A stretch of DNA of 49,206 bases from Phycisphaerales bacterium (lineage in GTDB: Bacteria; Planctomycetota; Phycisphaerae; Phycisphaerales; UBA1924): assembly GCA_026647565.1 (NCBI GenBank), contig JAPKGU010000006.1, positions 1 through 49,206 on the forward strand, in the 5' to 3' direction. The notes below the pieces were generated by a model. It saw only the letters and a list, made by a program, of their open reading frames with translations, ran no database searches and was not told the DNA's origin. Positions 1 through 6,838 of the stretch are shown piece after piece; position 1 is the first letter of the stretch; every line of letters begins with the position of its first letter. Both the position numbers and the translations under genes were made by a program.

Positions 1-324
1 GTGCTCGGCGACGGCGTAGGGGGAATAAGCCGGCACGCGGGCGACGGTGAGCCCCAATCGCTCGGCCTCGGCGAGATCGACGTGGTTGAAGCCCGCCGAG
101 CGGAGCGCCAGCAACCGCGTGCCGCCGGCGTGGAGAGCGCGGAGGACCGGGGCTGAGGCGTCGTCGCCGACAAAGAGCGAGACGGCGGGCATGCCCCGGG
201 CGAGGTCGGCCGCCGCTGCCGAGAGCTTCGCGTCGAGGTAGACCAGTTCGTGGGCGGCGTGCGCGTTCGCGGCGTCGAGAAAGGGCTTCTCGTAGGGTTT
301 GCTGGAGTAGACGGCGATGCGCAT
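1..324 (-). CDS. ldhA: D-lactate dehydrogenase (2-hydroxyacid dehydrogenase), N-terminal part, truncated by window edge
   Basis: The first 108 codons are present and the frame runs off the left edge, so the NAD-binding Rossmann part and catalytic Arg/Glu/His lie outside. What is visible is the N-terminal substrate-domain half: MRIAVYSSKPYEKPF, then LRSAGFNHVDL and VPAYSPYAVAEH, which match the fermentative D-lactate dehydrogenase branch of the D-2-hydroxyacid dehydrogenase family (pyruvate + NADH to D-lactate). GGAGG lies 7 nt before the ATG at 324. The gene is the last of a leftward group behind the universal stress and macro-domain genes, which suits a fermentative or low-oxygen role. Family assignment is firm; D-lactate as the substrate is inference. 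Confidence 0.8.
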   Translation of the reverse strand, partial: MRIAVYSSKPYEKPFLDAANAHAAHELVYLDAKLSAAAADLARGMPAVSLFVGDDASAPVLRALHAGGTRLLALRSAGFNHVDLAEAERLGLTVARVPAYSPYAVAEH

Positions 325-390
325 GGCGGAACCTCCGTCAGGACGGGGGATGAGTGCGTGATGGCGTTTGGCGCCAGTGCGGTTGAGCCA

Positions 391-492
391 GCAGGGAGTC
401 TACCTGCTTTCCCGCGCCTTCACCCCATCTCGTCCTGCGTCGGCCACGAGATGAACGCAGGGAGTCTACCTGCTTTCCCGCGCCTTCACCCC
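391..492. repeat. Pair of identical 36-bp direct repeats separated by 30 bp
   Basis: Positions 391-426 and 457-492 are identical over 36 bp, starting gcagggagtctacctg and ending cgccttcacccc. The right copy covers the last eight codons and stop of the macro-domain gene, so the left copy is a duplicate of that gene's 3' end. The 30-bp spacer contains a 7-bp inverted repeat (427-433 with 446-452). The repeat itself carries gcagg/cctgc arms that could form a weak stem. The repeat-spacer lengths resemble one CRISPR unit, but there are only two copies, one is coding, and no cas gene is present. Confidence 0.85.
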
Positions 493-969
493 CTTCTGGT
501 ACGTCGTGTAGACGTAGACCGGGATCTTCAGCGAGTCCAAGTGCTGACGAACCAGCGGAGCGACGGCATCCCACGACATCCCGCCCACACCCGTGCAGAG
601 TTTGGGGATCGCGAGGCTTTGCACGTTCTCGCGTTCCGCCCACTCGCGGAGTTCCTTCAAGGCATGGTTGACGTTTTTCGCGTTCGCCGGCCCGGGCTTG
701 GCACCGTGCTCGTACCCGCCCTCCTGCGTGAGCAGGGCGACGAGACGCACGGGCTTGCCCGGCGCATCGCTCACGCCGCCCCAGTCCCACAGCTCGCCCG
801 ACTTGGGATGGTCGGTCTGGCAATAGTGGCGGAAGTCCTTGTACATCGCGGGCCACTTCTCTCGCAGCGCGAGCGCGAGGCCGCTGTGGAACGGGTCGTT
901 CGGTGCTACGCCGTGGGCGATGGCATCGGCGGAGGAGAGGAGAATGTCGCCAGTCACTTCGTGAATCAT
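466..969 (-). CDS. Macro-domain protein (ADP-ribose/Appr-1''-p binding or hydrolysing)
   Basis: A 167-residue single macro domain. The N-terminus IHEVTGDILLSSADAIAHGV is the usual strand-loop start, though the canonical N-A-A-N loop is replaced by S-A-D-A-I-A-H. The later loop LAIPKLCTGVGGMSW is the phosphate-binding glycine loop. The form with an early H-G-V and a C-terminal KL.TG.GG is typical of small ADP-ribose-binding proteins that remove ADP-ribose from proteins or nucleic acids, or process ADP-ribose phosphate. It follows the stress protein gene by 45 bp on the same strand and probably shares its transcript. An AAGGA lies about 10 nt before the ATG. Family is clear; hydrolase activity is not shown by the sequence. 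Confidence 0.85.
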   Translation of the reverse strand: MIHEVTGDILLSSADAIAHGVAPNDPFHSGLALALREKWPAMYKDFRHYCQTDHPKSGELWDWGGVSDAPGKPVRLVALLTQEGGYEHGAKPGPANAKNVNHALKELREWAERENVQSLAIPKLCTGVGGMSWDAVAPLVRQHLDSLKIPVYVYTTYQKGVKARESR

Positions 970-1014
970 GGGTGTGGTGTCCTTGTCAAGAGGGGAATGG
1001 GCGGTGCATTTCGC

Positions 1015-1977
1015 CTAGGCCTCCCCCGCCGCGAGCGGGTGACGGAAGCCCTCGGGCTTGACGGCGAGCACGGAGCATGGCGACTCGTCGAGCGCCTTCT
1101 CCGCGGTGCTGCCCAAGAGGATGTCGCGCAAGTTGGTCCGGCCGCGGGTTCCCAGCGCAATGAGGTCGGCGGAGACACTCTTCGCGTACTCGACGATTCC
1201 GGAGCGGTGCCCGCCGTAGTCGTTGCAGACGGGGCGTATCCGCAGTCCTTTGTGTGCCTCGGCCACCGGACCGACGAGATCGGCAAGGCGTCGTTCCAAG
1301 GCGTCGCGGTACTGTTTCTGGAGATGGGCAGGGGCCATGGGCTGGGGAGCTCGATAGTGCAGTCGGTGCCACGGAGCGGCAAAGACGTGCAGCACGTGCA
1401 GTTCTGCCCCGTCCTGGGCGGCAATCATCGCGGCCCGAGCCAGAGCCCTCGCCGAGGTCTCCGAGAAGTCCACCGCGGCCACCACACACTTGAACGGCCC
1501 GGCCTGCGTGTCGCGCACGAGCAGCACGTCGGTCATGCTCTTGCGGACGCACGCGGTGGCCACCGTGCCGAAGCCCACATCCGGGCTTTGGTCACCGAAG
1601 GCCCCCATGACGAGGAGGTCGGCCTTGTGCTCGCGGGTGTGGTTCAGGATGCCAACGAGGCGATTGTTCATGGAGACGTGAATCGGCAGCGCCGAGGCAC
1701 CTGCGATCCTGACGGCGAACTCGCCCCACGCCGCCTTGGCGTCCTGCACCAGATGGTCGCGAGTCGCCTGCTGGTAGGCCGACAGTGCCGACTCCAGTTC
1801 GATCACGACCGTGGTGTCGATGACGTGGACGACGCGCACCGGCGCGTTCGACCACGCCGCGATCCGAATCGCCTGGCCGATGGCGACCGCCGAGCACGGC
1901 GTGAAGTCGGTGCCGACGACCACGGACGTATACGGGCGTGCGAGCGCGGCGGCGGGGACTGGGTGGGCTGCGGTCAT
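1015..1977 (-). CDS. Universal stress protein with two UspA domains
   Basis: 320 residues containing two consecutive Usp folds, roughly residues 15-155 and 160-310. The second domain has the ATP-binding signature G-T-R-G-R-(x9)-G-S-T (GTRGRTNLRDILLGST). The first has the altered version MGAFGDQSPDVGFGT, so nucleotide binding may differ between halves. Tandem Usp proteins are cytoplasmic stress/energy sensors often induced by anoxia. AAGGAG lies 6 nt before the ATG. A palindrome (2030-2043) lies 53 bp upstream of the start, in the same place as upstream of the CBS gene at 6696. It is probably the first gene of the operon continuing to the macro and D-lactate dehydrogenase genes. Confidence 0.93.
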   Translation of the reverse strand: MTAAHPVPAAALARPYTSVVVGTDFTPCSAVAIGQAIRIAAWSNAPVRVVHVIDTTVVIELESALSAYQQATRDHLVQDAKAAWGEFAVRIAGASALPIHVSMNNRLVGILNHTREHKADLLVMGAFGDQSPDVGFGTVATACVRKSMTDVLLVRDTQAGPFKCVVAAVDFSETSARALARAAMIAAQDGAELHVLHVFAAPWHRLHYRAPQPMAPAHLQKQYRDALERRLADLVGPVAEAHKGLRIRPVCNDYGGHRSGIVEYAKSVSADLIALGTRGRTNLRDILLGSTAEKALDESPCSVLAVKPEGFRHPLAAGEA

Positions 1978-2029
1978 GGGCGGCTCCTTCGTGCCAGATT
2001 CATAGCGAACGCCGACGTGCGGCGTGGTT

Positions 2030-2043
2030 GCGGAAACTTCCGC
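2030..2043. promoter_or_regulatory. Palindrome GCGGAA-AC-TTCCGC, candidate operator upstream of the universal stress gene
   Basis: A perfect 6-2-6 inverted repeat, 53 bp from the stress-protein ATG. A TATGAA -10-like hexamer lies 25 bp downstream of it on the minus strand, which puts the palindrome centre near -43 of a predicted start. The same palindrome, with the same AGAT-N flank, recurs at 6749-6762 at the same distance from another gene. The 7-2-7 geometry is that of NarL/FixJ-family binding sites. The binding protein is not known; the regulator encoded at 8449-9216 is the obvious candidate (inference). Confidence 0.6.
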
Positions 2044-2067
2044 GATCTGGTGTGATCGGCAGGGCCT

Positions 2068-4569
2068 TCAGGCCTTGGGACGCGTCGTCAGCATCCGCGC
2101 CACGCCCGGAAGGGCATCAGGGTTCAGCGACATCGAGTCGATGCCGATATCGGCGAGCCACGCGGCGAACTCGGGGTAGTTGCTCGGCGCTTCGCCGCAG
2201 ATGCCGACCTTGCGGCCGCTCGCGTGGGCTTTCTGAACGACCATCTCGATCATGGCCTTGACGCCCGGGTCTCGCTCGTCGAAGACGTGCGCGAGTTGCT
2301 CCGAATCGCGGTCCACGCCGAGGGTGAGCTGCGTCAGGTCATTGGAGCCGATCGAGAAGCCGTCGAAGAGCTCGCTGAACTGCGTCGCCAGCACGACGTT
2401 GTTGGGGATCTCACACATCACGTAGACCTGCATCCCATTCTTGCCGCGCACCAGCCCGTGCCTGGCCATCTCGGCCAAGACCGCGCGGCCCTCGGTGAGC
2501 GTCCTGCAGAACGGGATCATGACGATGACGTTGGTCAGGCCCATTTCCTCTCGTACACGCCGGATCGCGGCGCACTCGAGCGCAAACCCCTCGCGGTAGC
2601 GTTCGTCGTAGTAGCGAGACGCCCCGCGCCAACCGATCATCGGGTTCTCCTCCTTGGGCTCGAAGGCCTCTCCCCCCAGCAGACCGGCGTACTCGTTGGT
2701 CTTAAAGTCGCTGAAGCGAACGATGACCGGACGCTGGAAGAAGGCCGCCCCGATCTGCGCGACGCCCTCGGCCAGCCGCGACACGAAGAACTCCCTCAGA
2801 TCGGCCCCGTACCCGGCGGCAGCGGCCCTGCGGCGGATCTCCGCGCGCACTTTAGGGTCGGCCACCCGTTCGGGATGGACCAGGGCCATCGGGTGCACGC
2901 CGATCCAGTTTGTGACGAGGAACTCGATCCGCATCAAACCCACGCCCGCGACCGCGCCGCCGCCCGTTGCCGGCAGGCAGCCCAGCCGGAAGGCGTTGCC
3001 CGGATCGGCGAGGTTGAGCATGAGCGGCACCGGCGACACGGGCAGGCTCGCCGGGTCGAGCAGTTCGTGCTCGAAGGGGACCGCGCCGTCGTAGACGGTA
3101 CCAACATCTCCCTGGGCGCACGACACTGTCACGGTCTGCCCGTCCTTTATCGCCTCGGTACCGCTGCCCGTGCCGACGACGCACGGCAGGCCCATCTCGC
3201 GCGACACGATCGCGGCGTGGCAGGTCCGCCCGCCACGGTCGGTCACCACCGCCGCGGCCTTGCGGAGCACCGGCTCCCAATCCGGATCGGTCATCTCGGC
3301 GACCAGCACCTCGCCGGGCTTGAAGTGGTGCAGGTCGTCGGTGGATCGGACGACGCGGGCGATGCCTGTGCCCACACGGGCTCCGACGCTCTTGCCGGTC
3401 ACGAGCGAGCGGCCCTTGCCCTTGAGCCGGAACGTCTCAAGTCTGGTGCCCGGCGAGCCCCCTCCGGCCCGCTGCGAGTGCACCGTTTCCGGCCGAGCCT
3501 GCACGATGAACAAGTCGCCGGTCCGCCCGTCCTTCGCCCACTCCAGGTCCATCGGCGAGTCGGTGCCGCGCTTCGCGGAGTAGTGGTCCTCGACGACCAT
3601 CGCCCAGCGGGCCAGCGTCAGAGCCTCGTCGTCGCTGAGCACGAAGCGGCGTCGATCCGCGGCGGGCACGGGCATCTCCTTCACGCTCCGCGCCGCGACC
3701 AGCCCCGCGCCGGTGTAGACGAGCTTTACGGCCTTGTCGCCCAGGTCCCTGCGGATCACGGACCGCTTGCCCGCCTTGGCGGTCGCCTTGTGCACCCAGA
3801 ACTCGTCGGGGTTGACGCGCCCCTGCACGACCGTCTCGCCCAGCCCCCATGCCCCGTCGATCACCACCACGCCGCGGTGCCCGCTCTCGGTGTCGAGGGT
3901 GAACATGGTCCCCGCGCACGCAAGATCGCTGCGGACCATCCGCTGCACGCCCACCGACAGGGCCACAGCCCGATGCGAGAAGCCGTTGTGGACGCGGTAG
4001 ACGATCGCGCGATCGGTGAACAGCGACGCCATGCACGCGCGCACCGCCGCATCCAGCGCTTCCTCACCGCGGATGTTGAGGTACGTCTCGTGCTGCCCTG
4101 CAAACGACGCCGTCGGCAAGTCCTCCGCCGTCGCCGAGGACCGGCAAGCCACGTCGAGGCACGGCACGCCTTGCTCGCACGCCTCGGCATCCCGCGAAAG
4201 CACGCGGTACGCCGCCATGATCGCGTCGCGCACGGGCGTCGGCAGCGGAGCACCGGCGATGCGGTCTCGCACCCGTTGTGCGGTCTCCGCGAGCGCCCGC
4301 GTGTCGCCGATATCAAGCCCCTCCACCTGCTGGTACACCCACTCCGCAATCCCCGCCTCGCGCAGGTGCAGCCGGAACGCCTCCGCCGTCACAGCGAACC
4401 CGTCGGGCACGCGTACACCGAGCGAGCTGAGTTGCCCGATCATCTCGCCCAGCGAGGCGTTCTTGCCCCCCACGGTCCCCACGTCAGAGCTGGCGATCTC
4501 ACGGAACGGGATCACGTACGCCGTCGTGGAGGAAACCGTGCTGGCTCGACCGTGCTCAATCGTTGTCAT
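2068..4569 (-). CDS. ppsA: Phosphoenolpyruvate synthase
   Basis: 833 residues, the usual size. It converts pyruvate + ATP + water to PEP + AMP + phosphate. The N-terminal ATP-grasp domain starts with GGKNASLGEMI. The mobile phosphohistidine domain contains TDRGGRTCHAAIVSRE with His451 as the phosphorylated residue. The C-terminal TIM barrel ends with VGICGEAPSNYPEF. I chose the ATG at 4569 because GGAAGG stands 6 nt before it; an in-frame start eight codons upstream lacks this. It follows the alcohol dehydrogenase gene by 45 bp and is probably co-transcribed. In such clusters it redirects pyruvate during anaerobic or stationary survival (inference). Confidence 0.96.
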   Translation of the reverse strand: MTTIEHGRASTVSSTTAYVIPFREIASSDVGTVGGKNASLGEMIGQLSSLGVRVPDGFAVTAEAFRLHLREAGIAEWVYQQVEGLDIGDTRALAETAQRVRDRIAGAPLPTPVRDAIMAAYRVLSRDAEACEQGVPCLDVACRSSATAEDLPTASFAGQHETYLNIRGEEALDAAVRACMASLFTDRAIVYRVHNGFSHRAVALSVGVQRMVRSDLACAGTMFTLDTESGHRGVVVIDGAWGLGETVVQGRVNPDEFWVHKATAKAGKRSVIRRDLGDKAVKLVYTGAGLVAARSVKEMPVPAADRRRFVLSDDEALTLARWAMVVEDHYSAKRGTDSPMDLEWAKDGRTGDLFIVQARPETVHSQRAGGGSPGTRLETFRLKGKGRSLVTGKSVGARVGTGIARVVRSTDDLHHFKPGEVLVAEMTDPDWEPVLRKAAAVVTDRGGRTCHAAIVSREMGLPCVVGTGSGTEAIKDGQTVTVSCAQGDVGTVYDGAVPFEHELLDPASLPVSPVPLMLNLADPGNAFRLGCLPATGGGAVAGVGLMRIEFLVTNWIGVHPMALVHPERVADPKVRAEIRRRAAAAGYGADLREFFVSRLAEGVAQIGAAFFQRPVIVRFSDFKTNEYAGLLGGEAFEPKEENPMIGWRGASRYYDERYREGFALECAAIRRVREEMGLTNVIVMIPFCRTLTEGRAVLAEMARHGLVRGKNGMQVYVMCEIPNNVVLATQFSELFDGFSIGSNDLTQLTLGVDRDSEQLAHVFDERDPGVKAMIEMVVQKAHASGRKVGICGEAPSNYPEFAAWLADIGIDSMSLNPDALPGVARMLTTRPKA

Positions 4570-4614
4570 GGTGCGTCCTTCCTTCGTCTCCATTCGGCGT
4601 GCTCTCGATAGCCG

Positions 4615-5691
4615 TTACCCGAAGGTGATCAGCGGCTTGACCATCCCGTCTTCCTTGGTTTGCATCATGCGGAAGGCCCGCTCGATGTCCTTGAAGGCGA
4701 AGCGGTGCGTGGTCATTGCCAGCGGATCGACGCGGCCGGACTCGATCAGCCGCAGCAGGCGGCCCATGCGCTCACTCCCGCCCGGACACAGTGCGGTGCG
4801 GATGGTCTTGTCGCTCATCCCCACGCCCCAGTCCAGACGTGGGATCGGCACCGTGTCGCCGTCGCCGTGGTAACCAACATTGGAGATCGTGCCGCCGGGT
4901 CGCGTCGCGCTTACGCACGCGGCAAAGGTCCGCGGCGAACCGAGTGCCTCGATCGCGCTGTCCACGCCCTTGCCTCCGGTGAGCCTCTTGATCGCCTCGA
5001 CTGGGTCTTCTTTCGAGTAATCCACCACGACATCGCAGCCGTACTTCTTCGCGAGCGCGATGCGGTTCGGCATTGACTCGACGCCGATCACCAGCCCCGC
5101 GCCGCGCAGGCGCGCGCCGACGGTCGCCATCAATCCCACCGGGCCTTGCGCGAAGATCGCAACTGAGCCACCGATGGGAATGTTCGCAAACTCGGCTCCG
5201 ATGAAGCCCGTCGAGAGCATGTCGCAGCAGTACGCGGCTTGCTCATCCGTGAGACCGTCGGGGATGGGCGCGAGGTTCGCCAGTGCGTTGTTGACGTGGA
5301 AGTACTCGGCCATGTTGCCGTCTTTCACGTTGGCGAACTTCCAGCCGCCCAGCATTCCGCCGCACTGGCTGGAGTACCCGCGCTGGCAGTTGTCACAGGC
5401 ATAGCACGGCGTGATGGCGTTGACCGCAACGCGCTGGCCGACCTTGAAACGGTCCGCCTCGGCCACCGCGGCGCCCAGCTCGTGGATCACGCCCACCGCT
5501 TCGTGCCCGTGCGTGAGGTCGTGCCTGTCGCCGATCGCACCCGCGACGGTGTGCGTATCGCTGGTGCAGATCAGCGCGGCGGTGGTGCGGACGATCGCGT
5601 CAAAGGGTCCAGGCCGGGGGATGGGCTTCTCCATCACGGCGACCTTGCCGATCCCTCGCATCACGAGGCACCTCATGGTCATCTCGAGCAT
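4615..5691 (-). CDS. Zn-dependent alcohol dehydrogenase, isopropanol dehydrogenase type
   Basis: 358 residues, medium-chain dehydrogenase fold. Predicted catalytic zinc ligands are Cys42, His63-Glu64 and Asp157, the Cys/His/Asp set of the clostridial NADP secondary-alcohol dehydrogenases. Segments such as NMAEYFHVNNA, RLRGAGLVIGV, GGTISNVGYHG and ALCPGG also match that group. Unlike those enzymes it keeps a structural zinc lobe: Cys96, Cys99, Cys102 and Cys110 in the C-x2-C-x2-C-x7-C spacing. The cofactor loop after GPVGLMATVGARL reads GVESMPNR, so NADP versus NAD cannot be settled. GGAG lies 7 nt before the ATG at 5691. Part of the CBS-DUF2934-ADH-ppsA run; probably reoxidises cofactor under low oxygen. 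Confidence 0.9.
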   Translation of the reverse strand: MLEMTMRCLVMRGIGKVAVMEKPIPRPGPFDAIVRTTAALICTSDTHTVAGAIGDRHDLTHGHEAVGVIHELGAAVAEADRFKVGQRVAVNAITPCYACDNCQRGYSSQCGGMLGGWKFANVKDGNMAEYFHVNNALANLAPIPDGLTDEQAAYCCDMLSTGFIGAEFANIPIGGSVAIFAQGPVGLMATVGARLRGAGLVIGVESMPNRIALAKKYGCDVVVDYSKEDPVEAIKRLTGGKGVDSAIEALGSPRTFAACVSATRPGGTISNVGYHGDGDTVPIPRLDWGVGMSDKTIRTALCPGGSERMGRLLRLIESGRVDPLAMTTHRFAFKDIERAFRMMQTKEDGMVKPLITFG

Positions 5692-5796
5692 GCACGAGCT
5701 CCAAAGGCAACATGAAGATCAATCCGCGGCGCGACGTGTTCGGTCGCGCCGCGAGCGCAGCGGGAACAGAAGTGGCACCGCCCGCGAGGCCATATG

Positions 5797-6147
5797 TCAC
5801 AACCCGCCGCGGGCGGGCATTGCAGCCTGATGGTGGCTTTCCGAGCGGGTCTTGATCTCAAGCACCGCCGGGTCGGAGATGGTGTCTTCACTCGACGACC
5901 CGGGTGCAGTCCGGCCATTCAGTTCACGCTCGGCCTGCGCCCAGTCGGATTCGGCGTCACCTGGTGCGCCGTTGCGGGTCTGGTAGATCTCATAGGCCCG
6001 CAGGCGGACGCGGTCGGGTGTGATCTCGATGTGGGTCCCTTCGCCGATCTTGCGGCCTGCGCCTACGGGGATAGGCGTCGGAGTCTTCGGACGGCGCTGG
6101 ATGTCCTTGCTCAGCGTGTCTCTCACGATGGTCTTCGGGGTGCCCAT
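5797..6147 (-). CDS. DUF2934 protein
   Basis: 116 residues, soluble and polar. The recognisable part is RVRLRAYEIYQTRNGAPGD followed by ESDWAQAEREL (about residues 45-78), the short DUF2934 signature found in many soil and planctomycete genomes, often beside stress genes. Its biochemical role is unknown. The N-terminal 40 residues are basic and probably disordered, and the tail is Ser/Glu rich. ATG at 6147 has AGGAG 6 nt upstream; an earlier in-frame ATG at 6201 has no such site. It lies between the CBS and alcohol dehydrogenase genes in one leftward group. Confidence 0.8.
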   Translation of the reverse strand: MGTPKTIVRDTLSKDIQRRPKTPTPIPVGAGRKIGEGTHIEITPDRVRLRAYEIYQTRNGAPGDAESDWAQAERELNGRTAPGSSSEDTISDPAVLEIKTRSESHHQAAMPARGGL

Positions 6148-6210
6148 GCGCTGCTCCTGTGATTCGGTCTCCTGTTGACTCAATGTGTCCACGATGGACA
6201 TTCCACCACG

Positions 6211-6696
6211 TCAGCCTCCGGGCCGCGGAAACTTCTTCAGGACGTCGAGCGCCGTGATCACGCCGATGGGGTACATGTCGTTGTCGACCACGATCACCCG
6301 GTGGATACGTCGGTCCGCCATGAGTGCCGCGACCTCATGAATAGGAGTGCTCGGCTCCGCCGTCAGTGCGCTCTCGGTCATGAAGTCCTGTACGCACACG
6401 AGCGGCTCGGGGATCGGAGACTCGCCGCCGTCATCGTCCTTGCTTCCTTGCTCGCACACCACCTCGAAGAGATAGGCCGGTGGGATGTCTCGAGTTCCTT
6501 CCGAGCACCGGCGGATCAAGTCTGTCTTGCTGACCACGCCGATCACCCTTCCGCTGTGATCGACAACCGGGCAGCCCGAGATGTCGTTCTCCTCGAACAG
6601 CCTCGCCAGTTGGCGGATCGTGGTGGACGGTTCGGCGCACACAGGGTCCGGGGTCATGATGGTGGCTGCGGTGTCGTTTGCGAGGTGCCTGCTCAT
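6211..6696 (-). CDS. Two-CBS-domain protein (Bateman module)
   Basis: 161 residues comprising almost nothing but two CBS domains: about 12-70 (IMTPDPVCAEPSTTIRQLA, then ISGCPVVDHSGRVIGVVSKTDL) and about 98-158 (FMTESALTAEPSTPIHEVA, then HRVIVVDNDMYPIGVITALDVL). Stand-alone CBS pairs bind adenosine nucleotides and modulate partner proteins. The ATG at 6696 has GGGAGG 6 nt upstream; longer in-frame starts would run into the divergent kinase promoter. It is the first gene of the leftward CBS-DUF2934-alcohol dehydrogenase-ppsA run. A palindrome at 6749-6762, 53 bp before the start, duplicates the one before the stress-protein gene. Confidence 0.93.
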   Translation of the reverse strand: MSRHLANDTAATIMTPDPVCAEPSTTIRQLARLFEENDISGCPVVDHSGRVIGVVSKTDLIRRCSEGTRDIPPAYLFEVVCEQGSKDDDGGESPIPEPLVCVQDFMTESALTAEPSTPIHEVAALMADRRIHRVIVVDNDMYPIGVITALDVLKKFPRPGG

Positions 6697-6748
6697 AGCG
6701 AGCCTCCCGGAACGCTGGATGATGGCGACCCCGGCGGAGCTGATCCAC

Positions 6749-6762
6749 GCGGAATTTTCCGC
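6749..6762. promoter_or_regulatory. Palindrome GCGGAA-TT-TTCCGC, second copy of candidate operator
   Basis: A perfect 6-2-6 inverted repeat in the 142-bp gap between the divergent CBS gene (start 6696) and histidine kinase gene (start 6839). It is 53 bp from the CBS ATG, the same as the copy at 2030-2043, and has the same AGAT-N flank on the minus strand. A CATCAT -10-like hexamer lies 24 bp downstream toward the CBS gene. It could also control the kinase-regulator pair, 76 bp away on the other side (inference). Confidence 0.6.
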
Positions 6763-6838
6763 CATCTCGCGTCCAAGGCCCGCGATGAGGCCCGTTTCAG
6801 GGGCATACCGATAGCCCGATGCGATACGATTGCTCTCG

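Noticed and set aside
391-492. A CRISPR mini-array
   Set aside because: Only two repeats, one of them coding for the end of the macro-domain protein, and no cas genes nearby. Explained by duplication of a gene end.
2224-4611. A 795-codon open frame antisense to ppsA
   Set aside because: Arg/His/Leu-rich translation with no family features. It exists only because the GC-rich codons of ppsA leave few stops on the other strand.
6225-6238. A third copy of the GCGGAA-N2-TTCCGC palindrome
   Set aside because: Only one half-site is intact (the right half reads TTCTTC), it lies inside the CBS coding end, and its distance to the next gene is 78 bp rather than 53.
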